From: JBFMCT01 sp046565765
Lineage (GTDB): Bacteria; Actinomycetota; Acidimicrobiia; Acidimicrobiales; AC-14
Length of the DNA: 64,000 bases
Direction: 5' to 3'
Assembly: GCA_046565765.1 (NCBI GenBank)
Contig: JBKHXX010000032.1
Coordinates: 104,455-168,454, forward strand
Position 1 is the first letter of the stretch. Every line of letters starts with the position of its first letter. The translations under genes and the position numbers were made by a program. Below are positions 17,633 through 24,795 of the stretch, piece by piece. The notes below the pieces were generated by a model. That model did not search any database, was not told the DNA's origin, and saw only the letters and a list, made by a program, of their open reading frames with translations.

Positions 17633-18415
17633 GTGGGACGCCCCCGCCGGTTCCCCGCCTCCGCCCTCCTGGCGGTCGCCGCCACCGCCCTGGCCGCTTG
17701 TGGCGGCGGCGACAGCCCGGCCGGCACCTCCGGCGACGGCCTTCGCGGCAACCTCATCGTGCTGGCCGCCGCCTCGCTCACCGAGGCGTTCGACGAGATC
17801 GGCGAGCGGTTCGAGGCGGCCCACCCGGGGGTGGAGGTGACGTTCAGCTACGACGCCTCCTCCGCCCTGGCTCAGCAGGTCCTGTCCGGCGCCCCCGCCG
17901 ACGTGCTCGCCACCGCCGACGAGGTGACCATGCACCAGGCGGTGGGCGGTTCGGTCGTCGACCCGCCCGCCGTCTTCGCCCGCAACCGGCTGGCGGTCGT
18001 GGTGGGGGCGGGAAATCCCGAGGGCATCCGCTCCCTCGCCGACCTCGCCCGGCCCGGCCTGGTCGTCGTGCTGTGCGCCGAGCAGGTGCCGTGCGGGCGG
18101 TTCAGCAACCAGGTCCTGGAACGGGCCGGGGTGCGCGCCCAGCCCCGGTCGTTCGAGGCCAACGTCAAGGGCGTGGTGTCGAAGGTCGTGCTGGGGGAGG
18201 CCGATGCCGGCATCGCCTACTTGACCGACGCCCGTGCCGCGGGCCGCCGGGTGGAGGCCGTGCCCATCCCCGACGCCCAGAACGTCGTGGCCGCCTATCC
18301 CGTGGCGGTGGTCAGCAGCGCTCCCAACCGGGCGGCGGCCACCGCCTTCGTGGCCTACGTCCGCTCCCCCGACGGCCAGTCGGCACTGGAGTCGTTCGGC
18401 TTCGAGCCGGCGTGA
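17633..18415 (+). CDS. modA: Molybdate/tungstate ABC transporter, substrate-binding lipoprotein
   Basis: A 260-residue extracytoplasmic binding protein. The signal ends in a lipobox (LAVAATALAACGGGD), so it is lipid-anchored. The ModA core follows: LIVLAAASLTEAFDEIGERF, VTFSYDASSALAQQVLSGAP, DVLATADEVTM, FARNRLAVVVGAGNPEGI and DAGIAYLTDARAAG. The Ser residues in AAASL and DASSA are the expected oxyanion ligands. Start is GTG 17633, and the stop overlaps modB by 4 bases. Molybdate versus tungstate specificity cannot be read from the sequence. Confidence 0.93.
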   Translation: MGRPRRFPASALLAVAATALAACGGGDSPAGTSGDGLRGNLIVLAAASLTEAFDEIGERFEAAHPGVEVTFSYDASSALAQQVLSGAPADVLATADEVTMHQAVGGSVVDPPAVFARNRLAVVVGAGNPEGIRSLADLARPGLVVVLCAEQVPCGRFSNQVLERAGVRAQPRSFEANVKGVVSKVVLGEADAGIAYLTDARAAGRRVEAVPIPDAQNVVAAYPVAVVSSAPNRAAATAFVAYVRSPDGQSALESFGFEPA

Positions 18416-19227
18416 CACCCTCAGCCGCCGCACCCGCACGACCACGGCGGACGGGCGTGCCTGCCGCCGCCGGTGCGGTGGCGGTGCTCGGGGCCCTGTT
18501 CTTCCTGGTCCCCCTGGTCGGCCTGGTGTGGCGGGCCCCGTGGTCGACCCTCCTCGACGAGCTGGGCGACCCCGACGTGCGCGACGCCCTGCGCCTGTCG
18601 CTGGTGTGCTCGTTGTCGGCCACCGCCCTGTCCCTGGCCGTGGGCGTGCCGCTGGCCTGGGTGCTGGCCCGGGGCCGGTTCCCGGGGCGGCGGCTGCTGC
18701 GGGCCCTGACCACCCTGCCCATGGTCCTGCCGCCGGTCGTCGGCGGCGTGGCCCTGCTGCTCGCCTTCGGCCGGCGGGGCCTGGCCGGGCAGTGGCTCGA
18801 CCAGTGGTTCGGCATCCGCCTGCCGTTCACCACGGCGGGAGCGATCCTGGCCGAGACGTTCGTGGCCATGCCGTTCCTCGTGCTCACCGCCGAGGCCGGC
18901 TTCCGCTCCGCCGACGAGCGACTCGAGGAGGCGGCCCGCACCCTGGGCGCCCGCCCGTGGACCGTGTTCCGCCGCGTGACCCTCCCCCTGGTGGCCCCGT
19001 CGCTGGCGGCGGGGGCGGTGCTGGCCTGGGCCCGGGCCCTCGGCGAGTTCGGCGCCACCATCACCTTCGCCGGCAACTTCCCGGGGCAGACCCAGACGAC
19101 GCCGCTCAAGGTGTACCTGCTGCTCGAGTCCCGGCCCGACGCGGCCATCGTGCTCAGCCTCGTGCTGCTGGCCGTGTCGCTGGCCGTGCTGGTCGGGCTG
19201 CGCAGCCGCTGGCTGGGCTCGGCGTGA
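18412..19227 (+). CDS. modB: Molybdate ABC transporter permease
   Basis: A 271-residue inner-membrane permease with about six transmembrane helices. The EAA loop that contacts the ATPase is visible as EEAARTLGARPWTVFRRVTLPL near residue 175. Further on, GEFGATITFAGNFPGQTQT is diagnostic for ModB. GTG start (GTGA) overlaps the modA stop, and the 3' end overlaps modC in the same way. Together with ModA and ModC it forms the high-affinity importer. Confidence 0.94.
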   Translation: MTPSAAAPARPRRTGVPAAAGAVAVLGALFFLVPLVGLVWRAPWSTLLDELGDPDVRDALRLSLVCSLSATALSLAVGVPLAWVLARGRFPGRRLLRALTTLPMVLPPVVGGVALLLAFGRRGLAGQWLDQWFGIRLPFTTAGAILAETFVAMPFLVLTAEAGFRSADERLEEAARTLGARPWTVFRRVTLPLVAPSLAAGAVLAWARALGEFGATITFAGNFPGQTQTTPLKVYLLLESRPDAAIVLSLVLLAVSLAVLVGLRSRWLGSA

Positions 19228-20297
19228 GCGGCTCCCGCTCCGGCCGCCTCACCGCCACCGTCGGCCTCACCCGGGGGACGCTGCGCCTGGACGTCTGCCT
19301 CGACCTCCCCATGGGGACGACGGTCGCCGTCCTCGGGCCGAACGGGGCGGGCAAGACCACCCTGCTGCGCGCCCTCGCCGGCCTCCAGCCCCTCGAACGG
19401 GGTGCGGTCGCTCTCGGCGGCGACGTGCTGGAGGACGTCGCCACCGGTGCCTGCCGGCCGCCCGAGGACCGCCCCATCGGGGTCGTGTTCCAGGACTACC
19501 TGCTGTTCCCCCACCTGTCCGCCCTCGACAACGTGGCCTTCGGGCTGCGCAGCCGGGGCGTGGCCCGGGCCGAGGCCCGTCGCCGGGCGGGCGAGTGGCT
19601 GGAGCGGGTCGGCCTGGGCGACCGCCTCACGAGCAAGCCGAGGGAGCTGTCCGGCGGGCAGGCCCAGCGGGTCGCCCTGGCCCGGGCCCTGGCCACCGAC
19701 CCCCGCCTGCTCCTCCTCGACGAGCCCCTCTCCGCCCTCGACGCCAGCACGCGCCTGGAGGTACGCCGTGAGCTGCGCCGCCACCTCGCCTCCTTCCCCG
19801 GCGTCCGCCTCGTCGTCACCCACGACCCGCTGGAGGCCATCGCCCTGGCCGACGTGCTCGTCGTCCTGGAGGACGGGCGGGTCGTGCAAACCGGTGCCCC
19901 CGCGGACGTGACCGCCCGCCCCCGCTCCCGCTACGTGGCCGAGCTGGTGGGCGTCAACCTCTGGCGGGCGCACGCCGAGGGCGACCGGGTCGACCTGCCC
20001 GGCGGAGGCCGGCTCCAGGCCCCGGCCGCCGGCAGCGGTGGCGACGTGTTCGCCCTGGTCCATCCCCGGGCGGTGTCCCTGCACCGCCGGGAGCCCGAGG
20101 GCACCCCCCGCAACGTGTGGAAGGGCAGCGCCGAGAGCCTCGACCTCGAGGGCGAGCGGGTGCGGGTGCGGGTGGGCGGGCCCATCCCCATCGTGGCCGA
20201 GGTCACGCCCGCGGCGGTGGCCGACCTGCGCCTGGCCGACGGCGGCGAGGTGTGGGTGTCGGTCAAGGCGGCCGAGATCGAGGTCTACCCGGCCTGA
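19224..20297 (+). CDS. modC: Molybdate ABC transporter ATPase with Mop domain
   Basis: A 357-residue ATPase. Walker A LGPNGAGKTTLLRAL near residue 40, Q-loop VVFQDYLLFPHLS, signature ELSGGQAQRVALARAL near 140, Walker B LLLLDEPLSALD and switch His VVTHDP. Residues about 290-357 form a Mop/TOBE domain (WKGSAESLDLEGERVRVRVGG ... VWVSVKAAEIEVYPA), as in ModC proteins whose activity is shut off by bound oxyanion. It is linked by a 26-base gap to the methyltransferase gene. Confidence 0.94.
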   Translation: MSGSRSGRLTATVGLTRGTLRLDVCLDLPMGTTVAVLGPNGAGKTTLLRALAGLQPLERGAVALGGDVLEDVATGACRPPEDRPIGVVFQDYLLFPHLSALDNVAFGLRSRGVARAEARRRAGEWLERVGLGDRLTSKPRELSGGQAQRVALARALATDPRLLLLDEPLSALDASTRLEVRRELRRHLASFPGVRLVVTHDPLEAIALADVLVVLEDGRVVQTGAPADVTARPRSRYVAELVGVNLWRAHAEGDRVDLPGGGRLQAPAAGSGGDVFALVHPRAVSLHRREPEGTPRNVWKGSAESLDLEGERVRVRVGGPIPIVAEVTPAAVADLRLADGGEVWVSVKAAEIEVYPA

Positions 20298-20323
20298 GGG
20301 CGGTGCCCTACAGTCCGGCGGTC

Positions 20324-21100
20324 ATGGCCTCGCCCCGGACCCGGTTCGACGCCCAGGCCCCGGGGTTCGACCGGCGCACGGGCGTGGGCGGGGCCGCCCC
20401 CGCCATCGCCGACGCGGTGGTGGCCGCCGCCTCCCTCGGCCGGGACGCCACCCTCCTCGAGATCGGCCCCGGCACGGGCGAGATCGGCGTGCACCTCGCC
20501 GCCCTGGTCGCCCGCTACGCCGGCCTGGAGCTGTCCCAACCCATGCTCGACGAGTTCGCCGCCCGCCCGCCGGACCGGGCCAGGGCCCTGCTCGTCAGGG
20601 CCGACGCCGCCCGCTCCTGGCCGGTCCGGCCCGCGAGCGCCCAGGCCGTCTTCGCCTCCCGGGCCGCCCACCTCCTCGACGTGGCCCACGCCGCCGCCGA
20701 GATCCTGCGGGTCGCGGCGCCCGGCGCCGCCGTGCTGCTCGGACGGGTGGAGCGTGAGCCGGGCGGCCTCCGCCAGCGGCTGCGCAGCCGCCGCCGCGCC
20801 CTCATCGCCGTGCGGGGGGTCGATCCCGGCCGGGGTCGCGACCGCGGCCCCGAGCTGCTGTCCGCCCTCGCCGGTGCCGCCCCGGTGGGCCCCCACCCCG
20901 TGGCCTCCTGGACGGTGCGGACCGACGCCGCCGCCGTGCTCGACGCGTGGGAGCGCACGGGCACGGTCGGAGGCCTCGCCCTGCCGCCCGACCTGGCGGC
21001 GGCGGTGAACCGGGAGCTGCGGGCGTGGGCGCACGCCGAGCTCCCTCGATCCGCCCAGGAGACGGAAACGTACGTGCTGGAAGGCGCCCGCCTTCCCTGA
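20324..21100 (+). CDS. Class I SAM-dependent methyltransferase
   Basis: A 258-residue cytosolic protein. It begins MASPRTRFDAQAPGFDRRTG. Motif I TLLEIGPGTGEIGVHLAAL is near residue 43 and motif II YAGLELSQPML is near 65. A motif III-like AQAVFASRAAHLLDV and VLLGRVEREPGG follow. The C-terminal part is basic (QRLRSRRRALIAVRG). It sits inside the molybdenum operon, 26 bases after modC and 8 before the storage-protein gene. A methyltransferase is not a known part of molybdenum uptake or storage. Its substrate is unknown. Confidence 0.8.
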   Translation: MASPRTRFDAQAPGFDRRTGVGGAAPAIADAVVAAASLGRDATLLEIGPGTGEIGVHLAALVARYAGLELSQPMLDEFAARPPDRARALLVRADAARSWPVRPASAQAVFASRAAHLLDVAHAAAEILRVAAPGAAVLLGRVEREPGGLRQRLRSRRRALIAVRGVDPGRGRDRGPELLSALAGAAPVGPHPVASWTVRTDAAAVLDAWERTGTVGGLALPPDLAAAVNRELRAWAHAELPRSAQETETYVLEGARLP

Positions 21101-21108
21101 CCCCGGAG

Positions 21109-21927
21109 ATGCCGTTGAACCAACCCCTCCTGACCGATCTGGGCCAGGCCCTGGTCAGTGGATCGCTCACCGACGAGACGCTCCTGGCCGAGACGGCCCG
21201 CCACGAGACCATGCGCATCCTGCCCGACGCCAACGTCGTCAAGATCGGGGGGCAGAGCTTCATCGACCGGGGACGGGCGGCCGTGCTGCCCCTGCTCGAC
21301 GAGCTGGTGGCCAACCTGCCCGACCACAAGATGATCATCGGCACGGGCGCCGGCACCCGCGCCCGCCACGCCTACAGCGTGGGGCTCGACCTGGGCATGC
21401 CCACCGGCGTGCTGTCGGTGCTGGGCACCTTCGTCAGCATGCAGAACGCCCGCATGATCCACTACCTGCTGGCCCGCCACGGCATCCCCTTCATCGAGCC
21501 CGCCCAGTTCCCCCAGCTCCCCCTCTACCTGTCGGAGCGGCGGGCGTGCGTGTTCTTCGGGATGCCGCCCTACACGTTCTGGCAGCCCAACCCGTCGGTG
21601 GGCCGCATCCCGCCCCACCGCACGGACACGGGCTCCTACCTGGTCAGCGAGGTGTTCGGGGCCCGCTCGATGATCTTCGTCAAGGACGAGGACGGCCTCT
21701 ACACCGCCGACCCCAAGAAGCACCCGGACGCCACCTTCATCCCCGAGGCGACCGTCGACGAGATCGAGGCCATGGACCTCGACGACGTGGTGGTCGAGCG
21801 CAGCGTGCTCACCCTCATGCGCAACGCCCAGTCCGCCCGCCGCATCCAGATCATCAACGGCCTGGTGCCGGGCAACCTCACCAAGGCGCTCAACGGCGAG
21901 CCCGTGGGCACGGTGATCACCTCATGA
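21109..21927 (+). CDS. mosB: Molybdenum storage protein subunit, MosB-like
   Basis: A 272-residue member of the amino-acid kinase/UMP-kinase fold that most resembles the beta subunit of the Azotobacter molybdenum storage protein. That protein uses ATP to build polyoxomolybdate clusters inside a hetero-hexamer. Diagnostic stretches are RILPDANVVKIGGQSFIDRG near residue 35, IIGTGAGTRARHAYSVGLDLG near 75, VFFGMPPYTFW, IPPHRTDTGSYLVSEVFGA, and IFVKDEDGLYTADPKK, with a final INGLVPGNLTKAL. A simple UMP kinase lacks the PPHR-DTG segment. ATG 21109 touches GGAG, while TTG 21115 has better spacing (6 bases). The gene overlaps the next by 4 bases. Confidence 0.85.
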   Translation: MPLNQPLLTDLGQALVSGSLTDETLLAETARHETMRILPDANVVKIGGQSFIDRGRAAVLPLLDELVANLPDHKMIIGTGAGTRARHAYSVGLDLGMPTGVLSVLGTFVSMQNARMIHYLLARHGIPFIEPAQFPQLPLYLSERRACVFFGMPPYTFWQPNPSVGRIPPHRTDTGSYLVSEVFGARSMIFVKDEDGLYTADPKKHPDATFIPEATVDEIEAMDLDDVVVERSVLTLMRNAQSARRIQIINGLVPGNLTKALNGEPVGTVITS

Positions 21928-22778
21928 GCGCCACCAACGATGCGGCCGGCCTGCGTGGCCCGAACGCAGCGGACGGCCGCCACCACGTCGACTCGTTCCT
22001 GATGCGGGAGAGCCTCCTCGACAAGGGGGTCATGTCGGCCACCGAGACGCCAATGGTGCGGATGCTCCCCGACTGCCACGTGGTCAAGGTGGGCGGCCGC
22101 TCGATCGTCGACGGGGGCCGGGCCACCACCTACCCGCTGGTCGAGGCCATCGGCCGGGCCCTCGAACACCACCGGCTGATCCTGGGCACCGGCGGCGGCA
22201 CCCGGGCTCGCCACGTGTACTCCATCGGCGTCGACCTGGGCCTGCCCGCCGGCGTGCTGGCCCAGGTGGCCATCGCCGACGCGCTGGGCAACGCCCACAT
22301 GCTCGGCACCCTGCTCGCCCCCTACGGGGTGGTGGCCATCCCGCCCGAGATCTTCGGGCACCTCCTGCCCCTGTTCATGACCGCCGCCCCCGGCGTGATC
22401 TTCAACGGCGACCCCCCGTTCTCCCTGTGGGAACACCCGCCCGCGGTGGGCAAGATCCCGCCTCACCGCAGCGACGCGGGCGCCTACCTGCTGGCCGAGT
22501 GCTTCGGCTGCGCCACCGTCACGCTGGTCAAGGACGTCGACGGCCTGTTCGACGGCGACCCCCACACCAACCCCGACGCCCGCCTCATCCCGGAGATCAC
22601 CGTCGCCGAGCTTCGGGAACGCAACCTGCCCACGCTGCCCTTCGACCGGGTGCTGATCGACCTGCTGGCGGTGGCCCGCCAGGTGACCCGGTTCCAGGTG
22701 GTCAACGGGCTCAGGCCCGAGCTGCTGGAGCCGGCGCTGCGGGGCGAGCACGTGGGCACCATCGTCCGTCGGGACTGA
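21924..22778 (+). CDS. mosA: Molybdenum storage protein subunit, MosA-like
   Basis: A 284-residue paralogue of the preceding gene resembling the alpha subunit of molybdenum storage protein. It has RMLPDCHVVKVGGRSIVDGG near residue 48, LILGTGGGTRARHVYSIGVDLG near 88, KIPPHRSDAGAYLLAECFG near 180, VTLVKDVDGLFDGDP near 205, and VVNGLRPELLEPALRGEHVGT at the end. In Azotobacter MosA a His-rich stretch precedes IPPHR. Here that place reads DPPFSLWEHPPAVG, with a single His, so the metal-cluster pocket may differ. The ATG overlaps the mosB stop (ATGA), implying equal synthesis of both subunits. It is the last gene of the operon. Confidence 0.84.
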   Translation: MSATNDAAGLRGPNAADGRHHVDSFLMRESLLDKGVMSATETPMVRMLPDCHVVKVGGRSIVDGGRATTYPLVEAIGRALEHHRLILGTGGGTRARHVYSIGVDLGLPAGVLAQVAIADALGNAHMLGTLLAPYGVVAIPPEIFGHLLPLFMTAAPGVIFNGDPPFSLWEHPPAVGKIPPHRSDAGAYLLAECFGCATVTLVKDVDGLFDGDPHTNPDARLIPEITVAELRERNLPTLPFDRVLIDLLAVARQVTRFQVVNGLRPELLEPALRGEHVGTIVRRD

Positions 22779-22791
22779 GGGCGGACGCGGG

Positions 22792-22818
22792 AGGGCCCGG
22801 CCGCCGGGGCCGGGCCCT
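22792..22818 (+). terminator. Strong hairpin ending the molybdenum operon
   Basis: AGGGCCCGGCC-GCCGG-GGCCGGGCCCT is an 11-pair perfect stem 13 bases after the mosA stop. It also lies downstream of the convergent RTX-like gene, so it can serve both strands. A short TTC follows and there is no long U-tract. Confidence 0.7.
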
Positions 22819-22839
22819 TCCCCTGGATTCGTTGCCGAC

Positions 22840-23577
22840 TTACAGGAAGGGAGGATCGACCGGCTCGCGGTCCTCCGACGGGTCGCCGCCCTCGCAGTTG
22901 AACACCTCGTCGTCGCCGTCGCCGCCGTCGCAGTAGTCGCTGCCGTCGCCCAGCGGCGGCGTCCCGGGAGGAGCGGTGAACGGGTTGTCGCCGTCGAGCG
23001 TGTCGTCACCCGGGCCGCCCAGCAGCGTGTCGCTGCCGAAGTTGCCCCAGAGGGTGTCGTTGCCCTCCTGGCCCAGGACCCGGTCGTTGCCGGGGCCGCC
23101 GAAGATGGTGTCGTTGCCGGGACCACCCAGCATGAAGTCGTCGCCGCCGGTGCCGATCAGCTCGTCGTCGCCCTCCTCACCCAGCACGTAGTCGGTGCCG
23201 GCGCCTGCGAAGGCCAGGTCGTTGCCGGGGCCCAGGATGATCACGTCGTTGCTGCCGGTGGCCGCGAACGGCGGGCGGTCGATGTCGGCGGTGTTCACCA
23301 CGTCGTCGCCGTCGCCCCCGTAGACCACGTCGTTGCCGCCCAGGCCGCACACCGCGTCGTCCCCACCGCCGGCGTAGATGATGTCCCGCCCGGGGCTGCC
23401 GACGATGACGTCAGGGCCCTCGGTGCCGAAGATCAGCCCCGCGCCCACGATCGTGGCCGGCACCTCCACCCCGGGGCCGACCTCGCAGAGCACCTCTTCC
23501 TGCGCCCCGGCGCCGCTCACCAACACGGTGGACAGCAACAGGGGTGCGCCCAGCACCACCCTCAGACCTCGCCTCAT
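22840..23577 (-). CDS. Secreted RTX-type calcium-binding repeat protein
   Basis: A 245-residue exported protein. The signal peptide (VVLGAPLLLSTVLVSGAGAQ) covers about residues 1-28. Residues about 58-225 hold hemolysin-type nonapeptide repeats of the GGxGxDxhx form (GGGGDDAVCG is preceded by YA, then GGNDVVYGGDGDDVV, GGPGNDTIFGGPGNDRVLG), which fold as a calcium-filled beta roll. Two to three Cys pairs are also present. No catalytic domain is attached, and no type I exporter genes are adjacent, so it is likely a small Sec-exported Ca-binding protein. ATG 23577 has GAGGAG 7 bases upstream. Confidence 0.85.
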   Translation of the reverse strand: MRRGLRVVLGAPLLLSTVLVSGAGAQEEVLCEVGPGVEVPATIVGAGLIFGTEGPDVIVGSPGRDIIYAGGGDDAVCGLGGNDVVYGGDGDDVVNTADIDRPPFAATGSNDVIILGPGNDLAFAGAGTDYVLGEEGDDELIGTGGDDFMLGGPGNDTIFGGPGNDRVLGQEGNDTLWGNFGSDTLLGGPGDDTLDGDNPFTAPPGTPPLGDGSDYCDGGDGDDEVFNCEGGDPSEDREPVDPPFL

Positions 23578-23631
23578 CGAACGTCTCCTCGCCTCAGACT
23601 CCGGAACTGGCCTCACCCTAACCGCAGACGG

Positions 23632-24639
23632 TCAGGGTGAGGCGGACGCCGCCGGTTCCCGGTCGAGGTCCTCGGCGAAGTGGCACGCCGAGCGCACGGG
23701 GCCCACCGCCCGCAACGGCGGGTCGTCCTTGGCGCACACGTCGAGCTCCCGGCGGGGGCACCGGGGATGGAACGAGCAGCCCGACGGCACGGTGAGCATC
23801 GAGGGCGGCGCCCCCTCGATGGGCGTGAGCGCCTCCTTGCCCTCGGCGTTGAGCTTGGGCAGCGACGCCAGAAGCCCCCGGGTGTAGGGGTGGCGGGGGC
23901 GCCCGTAGACCTCGGTGACGGGCCCGTGCTCGACCACCCGGCCGGCGTAGAGCACGGCCATCTCGCTCGCCAGGCCGGCCACCACCCCGAGGTCGTGGGT
24001 GATGAGGACGATGGCGATGCCCTTGTCCCGCCCCACGTCCCGCAGCAGGTCGAGGATTTGCGCCTGGATGGTGACGTCGAGGGCGGTCGTGGGCTCGTCC
24101 GCGATCAGCAGGTCGGGGTCGTTGGCCAGGGCCATGGCGATCATGGCCCGCTGGCACATGCCGCCCGAGAACTGGTGGGGGTAGTCGTCGGCCCGGCGGG
24201 CGGGCTCGGGGATCCCCACCCGTGCCAGCAGCTCCACCGCCCGCGCCTTGGCCTTCTGGCGGCTCACCTCGGGATGGTGGACCCGGATGGCCTCCGCCAC
24301 CTGGGACCCGATGCTGAACACCGGGTTCAGCGACGTCACCGGGTCCTGGAAGATCATCGCCATCTTCGAGCCCCGCAGCTTGCGCAACTCCTTGGTGGGG
24401 AGGCCCAGCAGCTCCCGCCCCCGGAACTTCACCGAGCCCCTGACGGTGGCGGTGCGGGGCAGGAGCCCGAGCGAGGCCAGCATCGTGACGGTCTTGCCGC
24501 AGCCCGACTCCCCCACCACCCCGACCACGCCGCCGTCGGGGACGGTGAGGTCGACACCCCGCACCGCGTGGACGAGCCCCGCCTCGGTGCGGAACGTCAC
24601 CTCCAGGTTCCGGATCTCGAGCACGGGCCCGGCGCTCAT
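23632..24639 (-). CDS. oppD: Oligopeptide/dipeptide ABC transporter ATPase (OppD/DppD type)
   Basis: A 335-residue ATPase. Walker A VVGESGCGKTVTMLAS near residue 42, Q-loop MIFQDPVTSLNPV near 95, signature FSGGMCQRAMIAMAL near 160, Walker B LLIADEPTTALD near 183 and H-loop LITHDLGVV. The C-terminal oligopeptide-type extension is visible as SGCSFHPRCPRRELDVC, whose Cys residues often bind an iron-sulfur cluster or metal in this family. It is divergent from the genes for the binding protein and permeases. No OppF partner is present in the window. Confidence 0.93.
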   Translation of the reverse strand: MSAGPVLEIRNLEVTFRTEAGLVHAVRGVDLTVPDGGVVGVVGESGCGKTVTMLASLGLLPRTATVRGSVKFRGRELLGLPTKELRKLRGSKMAMIFQDPVTSLNPVFSIGSQVAEAIRVHHPEVSRQKAKARAVELLARVGIPEPARRADDYPHQFSGGMCQRAMIAMALANDPDLLIADEPTTALDVTIQAQILDLLRDVGRDKGIAIVLITHDLGVVAGLASEMAVLYAGRVVEHGPVTEVYGRPRHPYTRGLLASLPKLNAEGKEALTPIEGAPPSMLTVPSGCSFHPRCPRRELDVCAKDDPPLRAVGPVRSACHFAEDLDREPAASASP

Positions 24640-24717
24640 CGTCCCGGAGCCTAAGACAGCGCCGGACGCAACCGCCGTCGCCGACTAGATCGCATATAGA
24701 TGCATCGCGCACTATGT

Positions 24718-24739
24718 GGTAAGCGATTAGCCGATTACC
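24718..24739. promoter_or_regulatory. Inverted repeat in the oppD/oppA divergent region
   Basis: An imperfect 22-base palindrome with arms GGTAA and TTACC lies in a relatively A+T-rich stretch between the divergent opp genes, about 57 bases before the oppA start. It is a candidate operator that could control both directions. Confidence 0.4.
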
Positions 24740-24795
24740 GTGGACGTCGACTGGCTGCTGTAATGCCGCACAACGACACTTTGGGGGGTTTCACC

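Noticed and set aside
17228..22778. Link of the molybdenum storage genes to nitrogen fixation
   Set aside because: No nif, anf or vnf gene is visible, and the amtB-glnK genes 35 kb away are common to non-fixing bacteria.
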